From Anaeromyxobacter terrae (GTDB lineage: Bacteria > Myxococcota > Myxococcia > Myxococcales > Anaeromyxobacteraceae): a DNA stretch of 64,000 nt. The first letter of the stretch is position 1. Every line of letters starts with the position of its first letter. The stretch spans positions 39,163 through 103,162 of the forward strand of contig NZ_JALCYY010000015.1 of assembly GCF_022690685.1 (NCBI RefSeq), read 5' to 3'. The translations under genes were made by a program, and so were the position numbers. The notes beneath the pieces were generated by a model. It ran no database searches. It was given only the letters and a program-made list of their open reading frames with translations, and had not been told where the DNA came from. Below are positions 43,043-52,514 of the stretch, piece after piece.

Positions 43043-44983
43043 TCAGGGTACCGCGGGGTCCGCGGCGTCGACGGGGACGGCCGGCGGCGCCGCCCCGGGA
43101 GCCTGCACCTTCGGCCGGGGCCGGCTCAGGCTCACGAGGCGCTGCGGCACGCGGCGGATCTTGCCGCGCACCGTCCCCTCGAGCACCTCCACCTCCACGG
43201 GAGGCGTCAGCTCCCAGCGGTAGCCACGGTGCGGGATCGGGTGCCTGAGCTTCATGCCGCGCCAGGTGAACTCGTGCACGAAGGGTCGGGTGATGAGGCC
43301 GTGGCGGACGTGCTCGCGGTGCTGTAGCAGGAACGACGCGAGCTGCACCGCGGCGTGATTGAACAGGCGGTGACAGCCGTGGCTCTCGCTGCCCAGGATT
43401 GACTGATAGTTCACGGAGCCGTGGGTTCGGATGCCGTTGTCGTACCAGAGCGTGGCGTCCGCGGCCTCCACCGGCCGGAGATGCGGGAGCATCACCAGCC
43501 CGTACGCGGACGCGTAGCCCGGACCGAGGAGGTCGGTCTCGGGCAACCATCTCTTCGATCCCTGCGCCCGGTGCACCAGCGCGCGGGCCGGGGTCTGCGG
43601 CGGCGGCAGCCACGCCGGCGACGCCACGACGAAGCGCCACAGCCGCTTGCCCACGTCGGAGTTCTTGTAGCGGAGCCCGACCCGCCCCCGGGGCCCCACC
43701 TCCTTCTTCCATCCTCCGATGGTGGTCGGCCAGCGGACGAGCGCGATCTCCTCCCCGTCGCCCGTGCGTGCGTAGAGCGTGAGCGTGGGCCGGTGCGCGA
43801 TCCTCCCGCGCCACGTCGGGAGCTCGTACCAGACGTCCCCGCGATCGATCTCCGCCCGCAGCTCCATGTGCTCGGCGTGGTACGCGGGGACGGGTGGAAG
43901 CCGCACGGCGACGACGAGCCGGCGCGTGGCGCCGAGCCCGCGCACGCGAAAGAACCCAGCGGCCGCGGCGGGATCGGTCCACCCCAGGGCCTGCGCCGCC
44001 GCCTCCGTCGCCGGAGACACCAGGTCCGGCGCCCCGGCCTCCAGCGCGTCGTACGGGTCGGCGGGGAAGAACGCGTCCCCATCGATGCGCCGCGACAGGA
44101 CGGCGCCGCGCGCCGCCGCCGCGCTGCCGTCCTCGATGAGGCCCGTGGCGTCGACCACGCGCGCGCGCAGGGACCGCAGCAGCGCCCTGAAGTCCAGCTC
44201 GCGGCTGTCCTCCGCGAGCGCCCGGCGCGTCTCGGGATCGAGCGCGCCGCGGGAGACGATGGTGTGCTTGCGCTGGTAGGCCTCGAGCGCCTCCTGCAAC
44301 CGCCATCGCGGCGTCCGCCTCGCGGGGGGCAGGAGCCGCTCGCACTGGAGCCGCTGCTCGAGCGCCGCGAGCGCGCCCTTCACGTCGGCCGCGCTGGCTG
44401 CCGCGGACGGCCGCGGCGACCCCTCGAGCGCCTGGATCGCAATCCCGTCGACCGCGGCGTGGCAGAGGTGGCGCTCCTCGTCGAGGAGGCGGGCCGACAG
44501 CACACGAAAGCTCGGAAAGATCCCGTAGAGCTCCAGGAACGCGTCGCGGCGCGCCCGCTCCCCGTCGGGCCCGGACGGGAACTCTTCGTTCGCGAGCGCG
44601 ACGTAGGTCGCGCGGTACGGCTGCGGCAGCTGCACCAGGTTCTCTGGATCCCGGAACAGCAGCGGCACCCAGTCGTCGGACAGGTCCAGCAGCGTGAGGC
44701 CCTGCCGCCGCGCGTCCGCAGGGCAGGCGCTCCCGACCTGCCGGCCCTGCTCGAGCACCGGGACAGGGGCGTCGCACTCCTGCGCCGTCGCGTCTTCCGG
44801 GGTCGCGCGTTGCTCGACGTCCGCTGCGGGCGCGGGCTCGGGAGGCGCGGGCGCGCGGACCGGGACGGGCGGCGGCGGCGGCGCGCACAGGCATCCGCCG
44901 AGGATCGTCAGGACGAGGGGTGAAACGAGCCAGGACACCCGCGATCCTGGCGAAGGGCCGGCTGCAACGCGTCGTCGCCGCAC
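43043..44983 (-). CDS. L,D-transpeptidase (YcbB/LdtD-like lipoprotein)
   Basis: 646 residues from the GTG at 44983, chosen because it supplies the Arg-rich start before the lipobox TILGGC; a GTG at 44938 is possible and neither has a strong ribosome site. The catalytic YkuD motif HGSVNYQSILGSESHGCHRL holds the nucleophilic Cys. Upstream come a peptidoglycan-binding-like helix set (WRLQEALEAYQRKHTIVSRG) and a long helical domain as in YcbB. It would make 3-3 crosslinks in peptidoglycan from the periplasm. It is divergent from the VKOR operon. Confidence 0.88.
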   Translation of the reverse strand: MRRRRVAAGPSPGSRVSWLVSPLVLTILGGCLCAPPPPPVPVRAPAPPEPAPAADVEQRATPEDATAQECDAPVPVLEQGRQVGSACPADARRQGLTLLDLSDDWVPLLFRDPENLVQLPQPYRATYVALANEEFPSGPDGERARRDAFLELYGIFPSFRVLSARLLDEERHLCHAAVDGIAIQALEGSPRPSAAASAADVKGALAALEQRLQCERLLPPARRTPRWRLQEALEAYQRKHTIVSRGALDPETRRALAEDSRELDFRALLRSLRARVVDATGLIEDGSAAAARGAVLSRRIDGDAFFPADPYDALEAGAPDLVSPATEAAAQALGWTDPAAAAGFFRVRGLGATRRLVVAVRLPPVPAYHAEHMELRAEIDRGDVWYELPTWRGRIAHRPTLTLYARTGDGEEIALVRWPTTIGGWKKEVGPRGRVGLRYKNSDVGKRLWRFVVASPAWLPPPQTPARALVHRAQGSKRWLPETDLLGPGYASAYGLVMLPHLRPVEAADATLWYDNGIRTHGSVNYQSILGSESHGCHRLFNHAAVQLASFLLQHREHVRHGLITRPFVHEFTWRGMKLRHPIPHRGYRWELTPPVEVEVLEGTVRGKIRRVPQRLVSLSRPRPKVQAPGAAPPAVPVDAADPAVP

Positions 44984-45149
44984 GATCGCGACTGTAGAGC
45001 GGCAGCGCTCGGCGACTCGATGTGTTCCTGGGCGTACATCGAGGAGAAGCGGCCGTGCACGCTCGGTGCCGGCTCCTGTGTGCCTTGGGAGCAGAACCGC
45101 GCAGCGGCGGCCCTTGACCGACCCGACCGTAGCTTGCTTTGTGATCCAA

Positions 45150-46763
45150 ATGACCACGCACGACCCGGCGTTCACGGAGCACCTGCACGGCGAGCCGCCT
45201 GGGCTCGAAGGGCCGCGCGGAGGTCACGCGCCTCCGCCACGGCGGGCCCCCTTCCCGAGCGCGGCCGTCGCCCTCGCGCTCGTGGGAGCCCTCCTCGGCG
45301 CGCTGTTCGCCGCGCTCAGCACGAGCGACTTCATGCAGCACCTCGATCGGCAGGTGCACGCCATCCACTGCTCGTTCCTGCCTGGGGCCGCGAAGGACAT
45401 CTCGGCGAGCGGCTGCAGGACGGTGATGATGAGCCCGTACAGCTCGTTCCTCCGCGAGCGCCTGTGGGGCGGAGTGCCGGTGAGCGTCTGGGCGCTGGCG
45501 GTCTTCGCGTTCCTGGCCTACCGGACCGCCCTCATGCTGTGGCGGCGGCGGGCCTCCTCCGGCGACACGAAGGTGCTGCTCGCGGCGGCCGCGCTGCCGG
45601 TCGCGATGTCCATCCTGTTCGGCGCGGTGTCGATCTACGTGCTGGACGCGGTCTGCAAGGTCTGCATCGGCATCTACTCCGCGAGCGCGCTCTGCTTCGC
45701 GGGCGCGCTCCTCGCGCACCGCGCGCTGCGCGCAGCGCCGGGCGAGGCGCGGTTCGTGCCGGCGCTGCTGGAGGGCACCGCGCTCGTCGCCGCGGTGACG
45801 CTGGCCTACGTCGCCTTCGTGCCGAGGCCGGATCCCCGCACCTCCATGCTGGGGTGCGGATCCCTCGTCCACGCCGAGGACAGCGCCGGGGTGATGATCC
45901 CGCTCACCTCGAGCGCAGGCGGGACCCCTTCGATCGAGGTGCTCGATCCGCTCTGCGCGTCCTGCAAGGCCTTCGACGCGCGGCTCGCGGCGAGCTCGCT
46001 CGGCGAGCGCCTCGAGCTCGCGGGCGTGCTGTTCCCGCTCGACTCGAAGTGCAACTGGATGGTGACGGAGGCGATCCACCCCGGCGCCTGCGCGGTCAGC
46101 GAGGCGGTCCTCTGCGCCGCGGGCGTCGGCCCCGGGCCGAAGAACGCGGCCGCCGCGGGAGCCGTGCTCCGGTGGGCCTTCGCCCGCCAGACGGAGCTCC
46201 GCGAGCTCGGCGCCCGCGACGAGGCCGCGCTGCGGGTCGAGATCGAGCGGGAGTTCCCCGCGGTCGCAGGCTGCCTGGGCGGCGCCCTCGTGAGGAGCAA
46301 GCTCACGAAGAGCCTGCGCTGGGCGGTCGCGAACGCGATCCCGGTGCTGACGCCTCAGCTGTTCGTGGGCGACCGCAGGATGTGCGACGAGGACACCGAC
46401 CTCGGCCTCGAGTACACGCTCGGCCGCATGCTCTCGCCCGAGGCCGCGCAGGAGCGCGCGCTGAGGCGCGCCGCCGAGCCGCCGCGCCCTCCGCCCCCGC
46501 CGGCGCGCGCGGACCTGCAGGCGAGCGCGACCGTGAAGCCGCCCGAGGAGGTCGCGACCGGGACGCGGACGCCTGCCGCCCGCGCGGCGGCGGAGCCGAC
46601 CGCGGCGGGCGGGGTGGCGGATCCCCCGCCCGCGCCGAGCCCGGTGGAGGCCGTGCCGGACGAGGCGCGCGCGGAGCCCACGCCCGAGCCGACCCCACCC
46701 CCGTCCGACGCCGAGGCGCCGGCCATGTCCCCGAAGCCCTCGCACGAGGAGACCGAGCGATGA
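45150..46763 (+). CDS. VKOR-family membrane oxidoreductase fused to thioredoxin-like domain
   Basis: 537 residues. Residues 36-220 are a four- to five-span VKOR domain with loop cysteines Cys74 and Cys89 and the active CxxC at Cys169-172 (AVCKVCIGIY). Residues about 235-430 are a DsbA/thioredoxin-like domain with CASC (Cys269-272) and the cis-Pro line VLTPQLFVG. A Pro/Glu-rich tail (440-537) points into the periplasm. VKOR re-oxidises a DsbA-type partner and passes electrons to quinone; here both are one chain. Its stop overlaps the next gene (ATGA). Confidence 0.9.
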   Translation: MTTHDPAFTEHLHGEPPGLEGPRGGHAPPPRRAPFPSAAVALALVGALLGALFAALSTSDFMQHLDRQVHAIHCSFLPGAAKDISASGCRTVMMSPYSSFLRERLWGGVPVSVWALAVFAFLAYRTALMLWRRRASSGDTKVLLAAAALPVAMSILFGAVSIYVLDAVCKVCIGIYSASALCFAGALLAHRALRAAPGEARFVPALLEGTALVAAVTLAYVAFVPRPDPRTSMLGCGSLVHAEDSAGVMIPLTSSAGGTPSIEVLDPLCASCKAFDARLAASSLGERLELAGVLFPLDSKCNWMVTEAIHPGACAVSEAVLCAAGVGPGPKNAAAAGAVLRWAFARQTELRELGARDEAALRVEIEREFPAVAGCLGGALVRSKLTKSLRWAVANAIPVLTPQLFVGDRRMCDEDTDLGLEYTLGRMLSPEAAQERALRRAAEPPRPPPPPARADLQASATVKPPEEVATGTRTPAARAAAEPTAAGGVADPPPAPSPVEAVPDEARAEPTPEPTPPPSDAEAPAMSPKPSHEETER

Positions 46764-47452
46764 ACGACACCTCCAGGCGCTGGATCCTGCTCGTCGCGGC
46801 GCTCGCGATCCCGGTGGGGCTCGTCGTCTCCTGGGCCCGGTCCGCCCAGGCGCGGCTCGACGCCACGCAGGGCGCCGCCCGCGAGGTCGCGACGGCGAGC
46901 GTGTCGAACGACGCCTACTGCACGCCGGAGCTGAAGGCGATCGTCCGCCGCGTGGCGGGGGCGTGCGGGCTGCTCGACGGCGGCGGCGGCGGTGGACGCG
47001 GCTGCCAGCCCCTCCAGGCGAGGAAGATCGCCGCGCTGTCCGGCAGCGACTTCAACGCGATCTTCCAGCCGCTCGCGCGCCGCGCGCACATCGTCCAGTT
47101 CGACGCCACGCGGGCGGAGCTCGATCCCGCCGCTCGCGCCCTCGTGGAGAAGGCGTGGAGCGATCAGCGCGGCGCCAGCTTCTTCTTCGTCGTCTCGCGC
47201 GCCAGCCCCGACGGCGACGAGCAGTACAACGAGGCGCTGAGCCGCGACCGCGCGAAGGCCGTCCTGGACCACCTCGACGCGACGTTCCACGACGAGGATC
47301 TCAGGAAGCAGGTGGGCCTCCTGTGGCTGGGCGAGGAGTTCGCGCAGCTGCCGACCGAGTTCTGCAGCTGGGAGCGGTCCCGCTCCGGGACCTGCACCCG
47401 CTCCGACATCAACCGCAGCGCCTTCATCGCCTGGATCGACTGTGCCATCTGA
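46760..47452 (+). CDS. Anchored protein with OmpA-like C-terminal domain
   Basis: 230 residues, ATG overlapping the VKOR stop by 4 bp. A membrane anchor (RWILLVAALAIPVGLVVSW) precedes a Cys-containing region (DAYCTPELK, VAGACGLLD, GRGCQPL). The C-terminus follows the OmpA pattern: IVQFDATRAELDPAARALVEK, then SRASPDGDEQYNEALSRDRAKAVLDHL. It is divergent at the usual peptidoglycan-binding Asp/Arg positions. Several Cys residues suggest that it is a client of the neighbouring redox enzymes. Confidence 0.75.
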   Translation: MNDTSRRWILLVAALAIPVGLVVSWARSAQARLDATQGAAREVATASVSNDAYCTPELKAIVRRVAGACGLLDGGGGGGRGCQPLQARKIAALSGSDFNAIFQPLARRAHIVQFDATRAELDPAARALVEKAWSDQRGASFFFVVSRASPDGDEQYNEALSRDRAKAVLDHLDATFHDEDLRKQVGLLWLGEEFAQLPTEFCSWERSRSGTCTRSDINRSAFIAWIDCAI

Positions 47453-48086
47453 CCGGCGCGCGCTCGCGGCCGCCGCACTCCTCTCCCTCGCGCTCGCGCC
47501 CGGCTGCCGGGAGCGCCCGGGCGCTCCAGAGGAGGCCGTCCCGGAGCGCTTCGCCGGCGTGCGGAAGCAGGCTGCCTCCGCCGCGGAGACGCAGGCCTCT
47601 TTCTGCGAGCGCAGCTATCCCGCCGGCGGCGAGGGCGCCCGCCGCTACGCGACTCCCCCGCTCCGGCCGCTGCCCGGCTCGAACGCCGGCGGCGGCCAGG
47701 ACGGCGCGACCGGGAAGGCCTGGACGTGGGTCAACCTCTGGGCCACCTGGTGTACGCCGTGCGTCGACGAGCTGGAGCTGCTCCGTCGCTGGCGGGACGG
47801 GTTCGCGCGCGACGGCGTGGAGGTCCGCCTCGAGCTCGTCAGCGTGGACGCCCCGGACCGGGAGAAGGAGCTCCTCGCCTGGCGCGCGAAGGGGCTGCCG
47901 GGCCGGCTGGCCTGGCTCCGCTCCGAGGGAGACCTCGGGCCGCTGCTCGACTCGCTCGGAGTGGAGCGGGACGCGATGATCCCGGTCCACGCGCTCGTGG
48001 ACGGAGCGGGCTGGCTCCGCTGCGTCCGGGTCGGCGCGGTGCACGAGCAGGATTACGCCGCGGTGAAGGGGCTCCTCGCGCGCTGA
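47442..48086 (+). CDS. TlpA-like thioredoxin-fold lipoprotein
   Basis: 214 residues from the GTG at 47442, overlapping the previous gene by 11 bp. The signal ends with the lipobox LALAPGC. The thioredoxin fold has VNLWATWCTPCVDELELL, so the active site is CTPC. Later come LVSVDAPDREKELLAW and the cis-Pro region AMIPVHALVDGAG. TlpA/ResA proteins reduce periplasmic disulfides or copper-centre cysteines. It completes an operon with the VKOR-thioredoxin fusion and the OmpA-like protein. Confidence 0.9.
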   Translation: MPSDRRALAAAALLSLALAPGCRERPGAPEEAVPERFAGVRKQAASAAETQASFCERSYPAGGEGARRYATPPLRPLPGSNAGGGQDGATGKAWTWVNLWATWCTPCVDELELLRRWRDGFARDGVEVRLELVSVDAPDREKELLAWRAKGLPGRLAWLRSEGDLGPLLDSLGVERDAMIPVHALVDGAGWLRCVRVGAVHEQDYAAVKGLLAR

Positions 48087-48185
48087 GCGACGAGCCCGCT
48101 CGCGGAGTCACGAGCGCGGACGCGGCGCCCTCGTCCTGGTCCCGCGGAGGGATCCCCGCGGTGAGGCCTCGAGTCCCTCTCCGCT

Positions 48186-51100
48186 TCACGGAACGTAGAC
48201 GGCGGTGCGCGGAAAGGAGAGCCCCTCCGTTCGCCACGTCACCGTGGCGCCGCCGTCCGTCGAGATCCCGAGCCCGGAACCCGCGCCGAAGTACAGGGGC
48301 GCGCCGGCCTCCGCGTCGACCGACTTGACGTAGACCCCGGCAGGCATGCTCGCCGGCTGCGTGAACGTGACGCCACCGTCCGTGGAGACGTGCGCGCCGG
48401 CGTTCGACGCGATCCAGATCGCGCCCGCCGGCGAGACCGCCACGTCGTAGAGTGAGAGGTAGGAGCCCGGCGGCGGCACGAGCCCGGCCGCGCTGCCGCG
48501 CTCGGTGAACGTCGTGCCGCCGTCGCTGGAGACCCAGACCGTGGACGACTCGGCGAGGACGACGGTGGAGCCCCGCACCGCCACCGCCGCCGTCGCGTTG
48601 AGCCAGTCGCTCGAGCCCGCCCCCGGCAGCTGTCGCGTGTAGCTCTTGCCCGAGTCCGGCGAGCGGTACAGGGCCGTCGACGCGCCCGCGAAGACGGTGC
48701 TCCCCTCGGCCGCGACGCACTGCGGCGGGTTCACGAACGTCGTGTACGGCACGGTGAACGTCATCCCGCCGTCGGTCGAGACGGAGAGGCCCCAGGACGT
48801 CGCCGCGTAGACCGTGCTCCCGGCGACGGCGAGGTCGCGCACGTCGCGGTCGCGGAGCCCGTGGGCCGTCGTGCGGAGGGTGAAGCTCCGGAAACCGTCC
48901 GAAGAGACGGCGAGCCCGTCGCTCGTCGCGGCGAGAACCTTCCCCCCCGAGCTGGCGACGTCCGCGACCCCTACCGGCAGCTCCATCTGCGCGAAGGACG
49001 CACCGCCGTCCGTGGACAGGTACCAGCCCGGCGGGTAGCCGACGTAGACCCGAGCGCCCTCCGTGTGGACGGTCGAGGCGACCTCGTTCGGGCGATCCGC
49101 CGCCACGAACCACCTCGGCGCGAAGGAGGTCCCCTGGTCCGTCGAGACGCAGAAGGCGTCGGTGGAGCCCGTGACGAAGCGCTCACCGGTGACGAGGTAG
49201 ACGCTCGCGCCCGAGACCGCGACCTCGAGCACGGAGGTGTCGCCGTTCGCGCACGGCCTCGCGAGCGTGCGCGCCGAGGTGGGCGCGCCGGTGGGGCCGC
49301 GGTCCATCCGGACGTAGCCCGCGGCGGTGGCGACGTGGACGTACTGGGCGGTGACCGCGACCGAGCGCACCTCGCTCGACGGCAGCGCCGGCGTGGTCGC
49401 GGTGGTCCAGGTCGAGAAGGTCTCGCCGCGGTCGGTCGAGTGCTCGAGCCCGGCCGACGACGCCGCGTACACCTGCCCGGTCGCCGCGTCGAAGTCCACG
49501 TCGTCGTAGCGGGTCCCGAAGCCTCGCCAGGTGAAGGACCTGCTGCCGTCGTGCGAGGTCGCGAGCCCGAGCGTCGTCGCGACGAAGACGTCCTTCCCGG
49601 CGCCGTCGACGTCCAGCACCTGGGCGACGTCGTAGCCCGAGGTGACCCGGAGCGCGATCTGCCACGAGAGCCCGCCGTCGTGCGAGCGGTAGAGCCCTTC
49701 GTGCGTTCCCGCCAGCACGAGGCTCCCGTGCGCCCAGACCGAGGACGCCGCGAGCCGGCTGCTATACGAGTCGACCAGGGCGGCGCCCTCGGTCCAGGAG
49801 ATGTCGTCGTCCGAGAAGGCGACGCCCCGCGATGTCGCCCGCCAGAGCCTGCCGTTCGTGGGGTCGCGGAAGAACCCGTACGTCGGGCCATAGGTCGGGA
49901 TCGTCACGAAGCGCGCGGGGACCGGACCCGCACCGCGCGCGAGGCCACCGCTCGTCGCGACGTAGGTGAAGCCCGTCGAGGACACCGCGTACCGCTCCTC
50001 CCGCACCGGCTCCCGGTTCCCGGCCCGATCCACGCCGAAGAACCGGAGCACGGTGTCGCCCTCACCGATCGCGATCGGGCCGGCGCTCGTGCCCTCCACG
50101 ACCGTCCCGTGCGAGCGGGTCGGGACCGAGCCGTCGGTCGTGTAGACGATGCGGGCGCACCCCGAGCCCGCGCCGTCGTCGCAGGTGAGGGTCACGGCCT
50201 GGGGGGCGGCGTACACGCCGTCCTGCACGTTCGCGGTGGTGACGGGCTCCGCGCAGTCGCCGTCGGTGGTGAAGCTCCAGGTGAAGGGACCGGGGAGCGC
50301 GTTCCCGGCGACGTCCCGGGCGCCGCCGTCGTAGCTCACCGTGTAGGTGGTGGCGCAGTCGAGGAGTCCGTCGGGCAGGTAGCTCGCGGTGAAGGTCGCC
50401 GGGTCGTAGGCGGAGAGGGTGTCGACCCGGGGCACGAAGGCGATCCGGCTCGAGCCGAGCGTCGCGGCGTCCATCGCCTCGTCGAAGGTGACGGCGGGGA
50501 CCGCGTCGAGCGCGACCCCCGTCGCCCCGTCCGGCGGGAACACCGACGCGACGCCAGGCGGATCGACGTCGATGACGTAGCTCTCGCTCCGGGGCGACTC
50601 CCAGTTCCCCTCCCCGTCGACCGAGGCGAAGCGGAGCGTCGTCGTGGTGGTGATCGCGAGCGGCCCGACGTAGCGCGCCGACGAGAGGCCCGGGGCCCTC
50701 CCGTCCGTCGTGTAGTAGGTGCCCGCGCAGCCGGTGCCGCCCGGATCGTCGGCGCAGGCGAGCGTGACGTCGAGCGCGTGGTTGTACCGGCCGCCCGCCG
50801 GCGTGGCGGTGGTCGCGGGCGGGATGAGCTCGGGGGTGGCGCGCGTCCGGAAGCTCCCGGCCCAGCCGGTCGAGGCTTCGCCCCGGACGCCGCGGAGCGT
50901 CGGGAGGATCGAGACGTAGTACGTCGTCGAGTAGTCGAGCGGAGCGTCGGGGACGAGGGTGAGCGTCGCCGTCACGGGGTCGTACGCGACGTGGAACGCG
51001 ACCGGCCCGGCGCCGCGCTGGAACGAGATGGCCCCGATCGACGACGGGTCGATGCAGGTGTTGAACCGCAGGCTGACCGAGGCGTGGATGGAGACCCCGG

Positions 51101-51257
51101 TCGCGCCCTGGGCCGGGATCGCCTCGACGACGGTCAGCGCGGTCGCGGGTGGCAGCGCGCAGCCCGGGCCGGGCGTCCCCCCGCCACCGCCGCTGCTCGA
51201 GCAGGCGGTGAGCACGAGGGCGAGTGCGGCGGGCGCTGCGAGGCGGACGATCGTCAT
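48186..51257 (-). CDS. Large exported lipoprotein: Ig-like, chitobiase-C-like and beta-propeller repeats
   Basis: 1023 residues from the ATG at 51257. The lipobox LALVLTACSSS gives acylated Cys19. Next come two Big_5-like Ig domains (IPAQGATGVSIHASVSLRFN and FPPDGATGVALDAVPAVTFDEAMD), each followed by a chitobiase/CHB_HEX_C-like module with YTTDGRAP or YTTDGSVP. From about residue 430 a propeller is built of BNR/sortilin-like blades, with many STDGG or SHDGG Asp-box turns. The domains suggest surface adhesion or polymer binding. A perfect stem covers its ribosome site. Confidence 0.9.
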   Translation of the reverse strand: MTIVRLAAPAALALVLTACSSSGGGGGTPGPGCALPPATALTVVEAIPAQGATGVSIHASVSLRFNTCIDPSSIGAISFQRGAGPVAFHVAYDPVTATLTLVPDAPLDYSTTYYVSILPTLRGVRGEASTGWAGSFRTRATPELIPPATTATPAGGRYNHALDVTLACADDPGGTGCAGTYYTTDGRAPGLSSARYVGPLAITTTTTLRFASVDGEGNWESPRSESYVIDVDPPGVASVFPPDGATGVALDAVPAVTFDEAMDAATLGSSRIAFVPRVDTLSAYDPATFTASYLPDGLLDCATTYTVSYDGGARDVAGNALPGPFTWSFTTDGDCAEPVTTANVQDGVYAAPQAVTLTCDDGAGSGCARIVYTTDGSVPTRSHGTVVEGTSAGPIAIGEGDTVLRFFGVDRAGNREPVREERYAVSSTGFTYVATSGGLARGAGPVPARFVTIPTYGPTYGFFRDPTNGRLWRATSRGVAFSDDDISWTEGAALVDSYSSRLAASSVWAHGSLVLAGTHEGLYRSHDGGLSWQIALRVTSGYDVAQVLDVDGAGKDVFVATTLGLATSHDGSRSFTWRGFGTRYDDVDFDAATGQVYAASSAGLEHSTDRGETFSTWTTATTPALPSSEVRSVAVTAQYVHVATAAGYVRMDRGPTGAPTSARTLARPCANGDTSVLEVAVSGASVYLVTGERFVTGSTDAFCVSTDQGTSFAPRWFVAADRPNEVASTVHTEGARVYVGYPPGWYLSTDGGASFAQMELPVGVADVASSGGKVLAATSDGLAVSSDGFRSFTLRTTAHGLRDRDVRDLAVAGSTVYAATSWGLSVSTDGGMTFTVPYTTFVNPPQCVAAEGSTVFAGASTALYRSPDSGKSYTRQLPGAGSSDWLNATAAVAVRGSTVVLAESSTVWVSSDGGTTFTERGSAAGLVPPPGSYLSLYDVAVSPAGAIWIASNAGAHVSTDGGVTFTQPASMPAGVYVKSVDAEAGAPLYFGAGSGLGISTDGGATVTWRTEGLSFPRTAVYVP

Positions 51258-51283
51258 TCTCCCTCCCGGATTCGGGAGGGAGA
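51258..51283 (-). promoter_or_regulatory. Stem-loop sequestering the ribosome site of the 1023-residue lipoprotein
   Basis: On the minus strand, TCTCCCTCCCG and CGGGAGGGAGA form a perfect 11-bp stem with a 4-nt loop (AATC). Its 3' arm is the whole GGGAGGGAGA ribosome site, and the ATG follows immediately. In RNA this would mask translation initiation. Confidence 0.7.
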
Positions 51284-51287
51284 GTGT

Positions 51288-51322
51288 ACCCGGGGAGCGA
51301 GCGCCGAGCTTGCTCCCCGGGT
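51288..51322 (-). terminator. Terminator-like hairpin after the TIGR03118-like gene
   Basis: ACCCGGGGAGC and GCTCCCCGGGT pair over 11 bp around a 13-nt loop. It begins 38 bp past the stop of the upstream gene and stands just before the ribosome-site stem of the next gene. It may be the terminator, or part of a two-hairpin leader. Confidence 0.6.
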
Positions 51323-51359
51323 GAAGAACCGGTGGGCGGATGTGCGTCGCGCGCCCGGA

Positions 51360-52514
51360 CTAGTCGCCACCCCCGGCGAAGTCGATGCGGCCGAAGAGGC
51401 CGTCGGACTCGCCGTTCGGCCCGGCGGCGAAGAAGAGCGTGTTCACCGGCCCGGCCGCGGCACCGTTGCCGAAGTCGATGCCCCACAGGCCGTCGATGGT
51501 GATCCGGCCCCCCCTGCCGGTGAGGTAGGCGCCACCGCCCTCCGAGGAGTCCCTGCCGTCGAGCGAGAAGCCGACGATGTGCCCGTCGCCGAAGTTTCCG
51601 ACGAGGAGCTTGCCTCCGAACCGGCCGAACCCGGAGGCGGGAGCCAGCGCGAGGCCCCACGGAGAGTCGAGCTTCCCTCCCGACGCGACGCGACCGAGGA
51701 GCTCGCCGTCCGGGGTGAAGGCGTTCACGAAGCCGTGGTGCTTGCCAGGGACGTCGTCGTGCCTGTCCGCGTCCTGGAGCGCATACGTGACGTAGATCGT
51801 TCCCCCGATCGCCCGGATGCCGAAGGGCGCGTAGCCGGCGGGGAGGCTCGGGTCGAGGAAGCCCGAGTCGGGGACGAGCGCGAACTTGTCGTCGAACACC
51901 CGGACCACGCCGTTGTGGAAGTCGGTGGCGTAGAGCCGGTCGCCGACGAGGGTGAGTCCCTTGAACACGGCGCCGCGCGACGACTCGTCCACCATCACCA
52001 CCGTCGTCGTGGAGCGCGTGGCCGGCGCCACCGGCTTGGGCACGTTCGGATTCCAGCCGCTGATCGTCCCGTCCTCGCTCGCGAAGATGAAGAACGCCGG
52101 GCCCTGGTCGCCGCCGCTCGAGACCACGAAGCTCGACCCGAGGTTGCCGACCACGCCGGTGGGAGCGCCGGAGCCGCCGTTCGCGCCGGCGATGCTCACC
52201 ACGAACGGCGGAGTCCCGAACTGAGCGATCCCTTCGCCGTCGTAGAGCGTCGACACGCCTGCCCCGTTGTCGGAGACCCACCACGGGCTCGCGCCCCGAT
52301 GCGTGATGCCCCAGGCGTTCACCAGGTTCGAGTCGACGTGCTCGGCAGAGATGGCGCCGTCCGAGACCAGGTTCCGCTGCACGTAGAGCCCTCCCTGCGC
52401 CTCGTTCCCGGGAGGCGCAGCGCGGCCGGCCGTGCCGGCGGAGAGAGAGAGAACGCACGCCACCAGCGCGACCCGGAAGCTCGACGGCTTCGAGATGCGG
52501 AGCTGCTCCTTCAT
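51360..52514 (-). CDS. TIGR03118-like exported beta-propeller protein
   Basis: 384 residues from the ATG at 52514 following GGAGGAA. The signal peptide (about 1-33) ends TAGRAAPP. The body shows LVSDGAISAEHVDSNLVNAW, the hallmark opening of this family, then repeats such as NGGSGAPTGVVGNLGSSFVV, GDRLYATDFHNGVVRVFDD and SPWGLALAPASGFGRFGGKLL. Each looks like an NHL-type blade. It is secreted; function unknown. Confidence 0.9.
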   Translation of the reverse strand: MKEQLRISKPSSFRVALVACVLSLSAGTAGRAAPPGNEAQGGLYVQRNLVSDGAISAEHVDSNLVNAWGITHRGASPWWVSDNGAGVSTLYDGEGIAQFGTPPFVVSIAGANGGSGAPTGVVGNLGSSFVVSSGGDQGPAFFIFASEDGTISGWNPNVPKPVAPATRSTTTVVMVDESSRGAVFKGLTLVGDRLYATDFHNGVVRVFDDKFALVPDSGFLDPSLPAGYAPFGIRAIGGTIYVTYALQDADRHDDVPGKHHGFVNAFTPDGELLGRVASGGKLDSPWGLALAPASGFGRFGGKLLVGNFGDGHIVGFSLDGRDSSEGGGAYLTGRGGRITIDGLWGIDFGNGAAAGPVNTLFFAAGPNGESDGLFGRIDFAGGGD

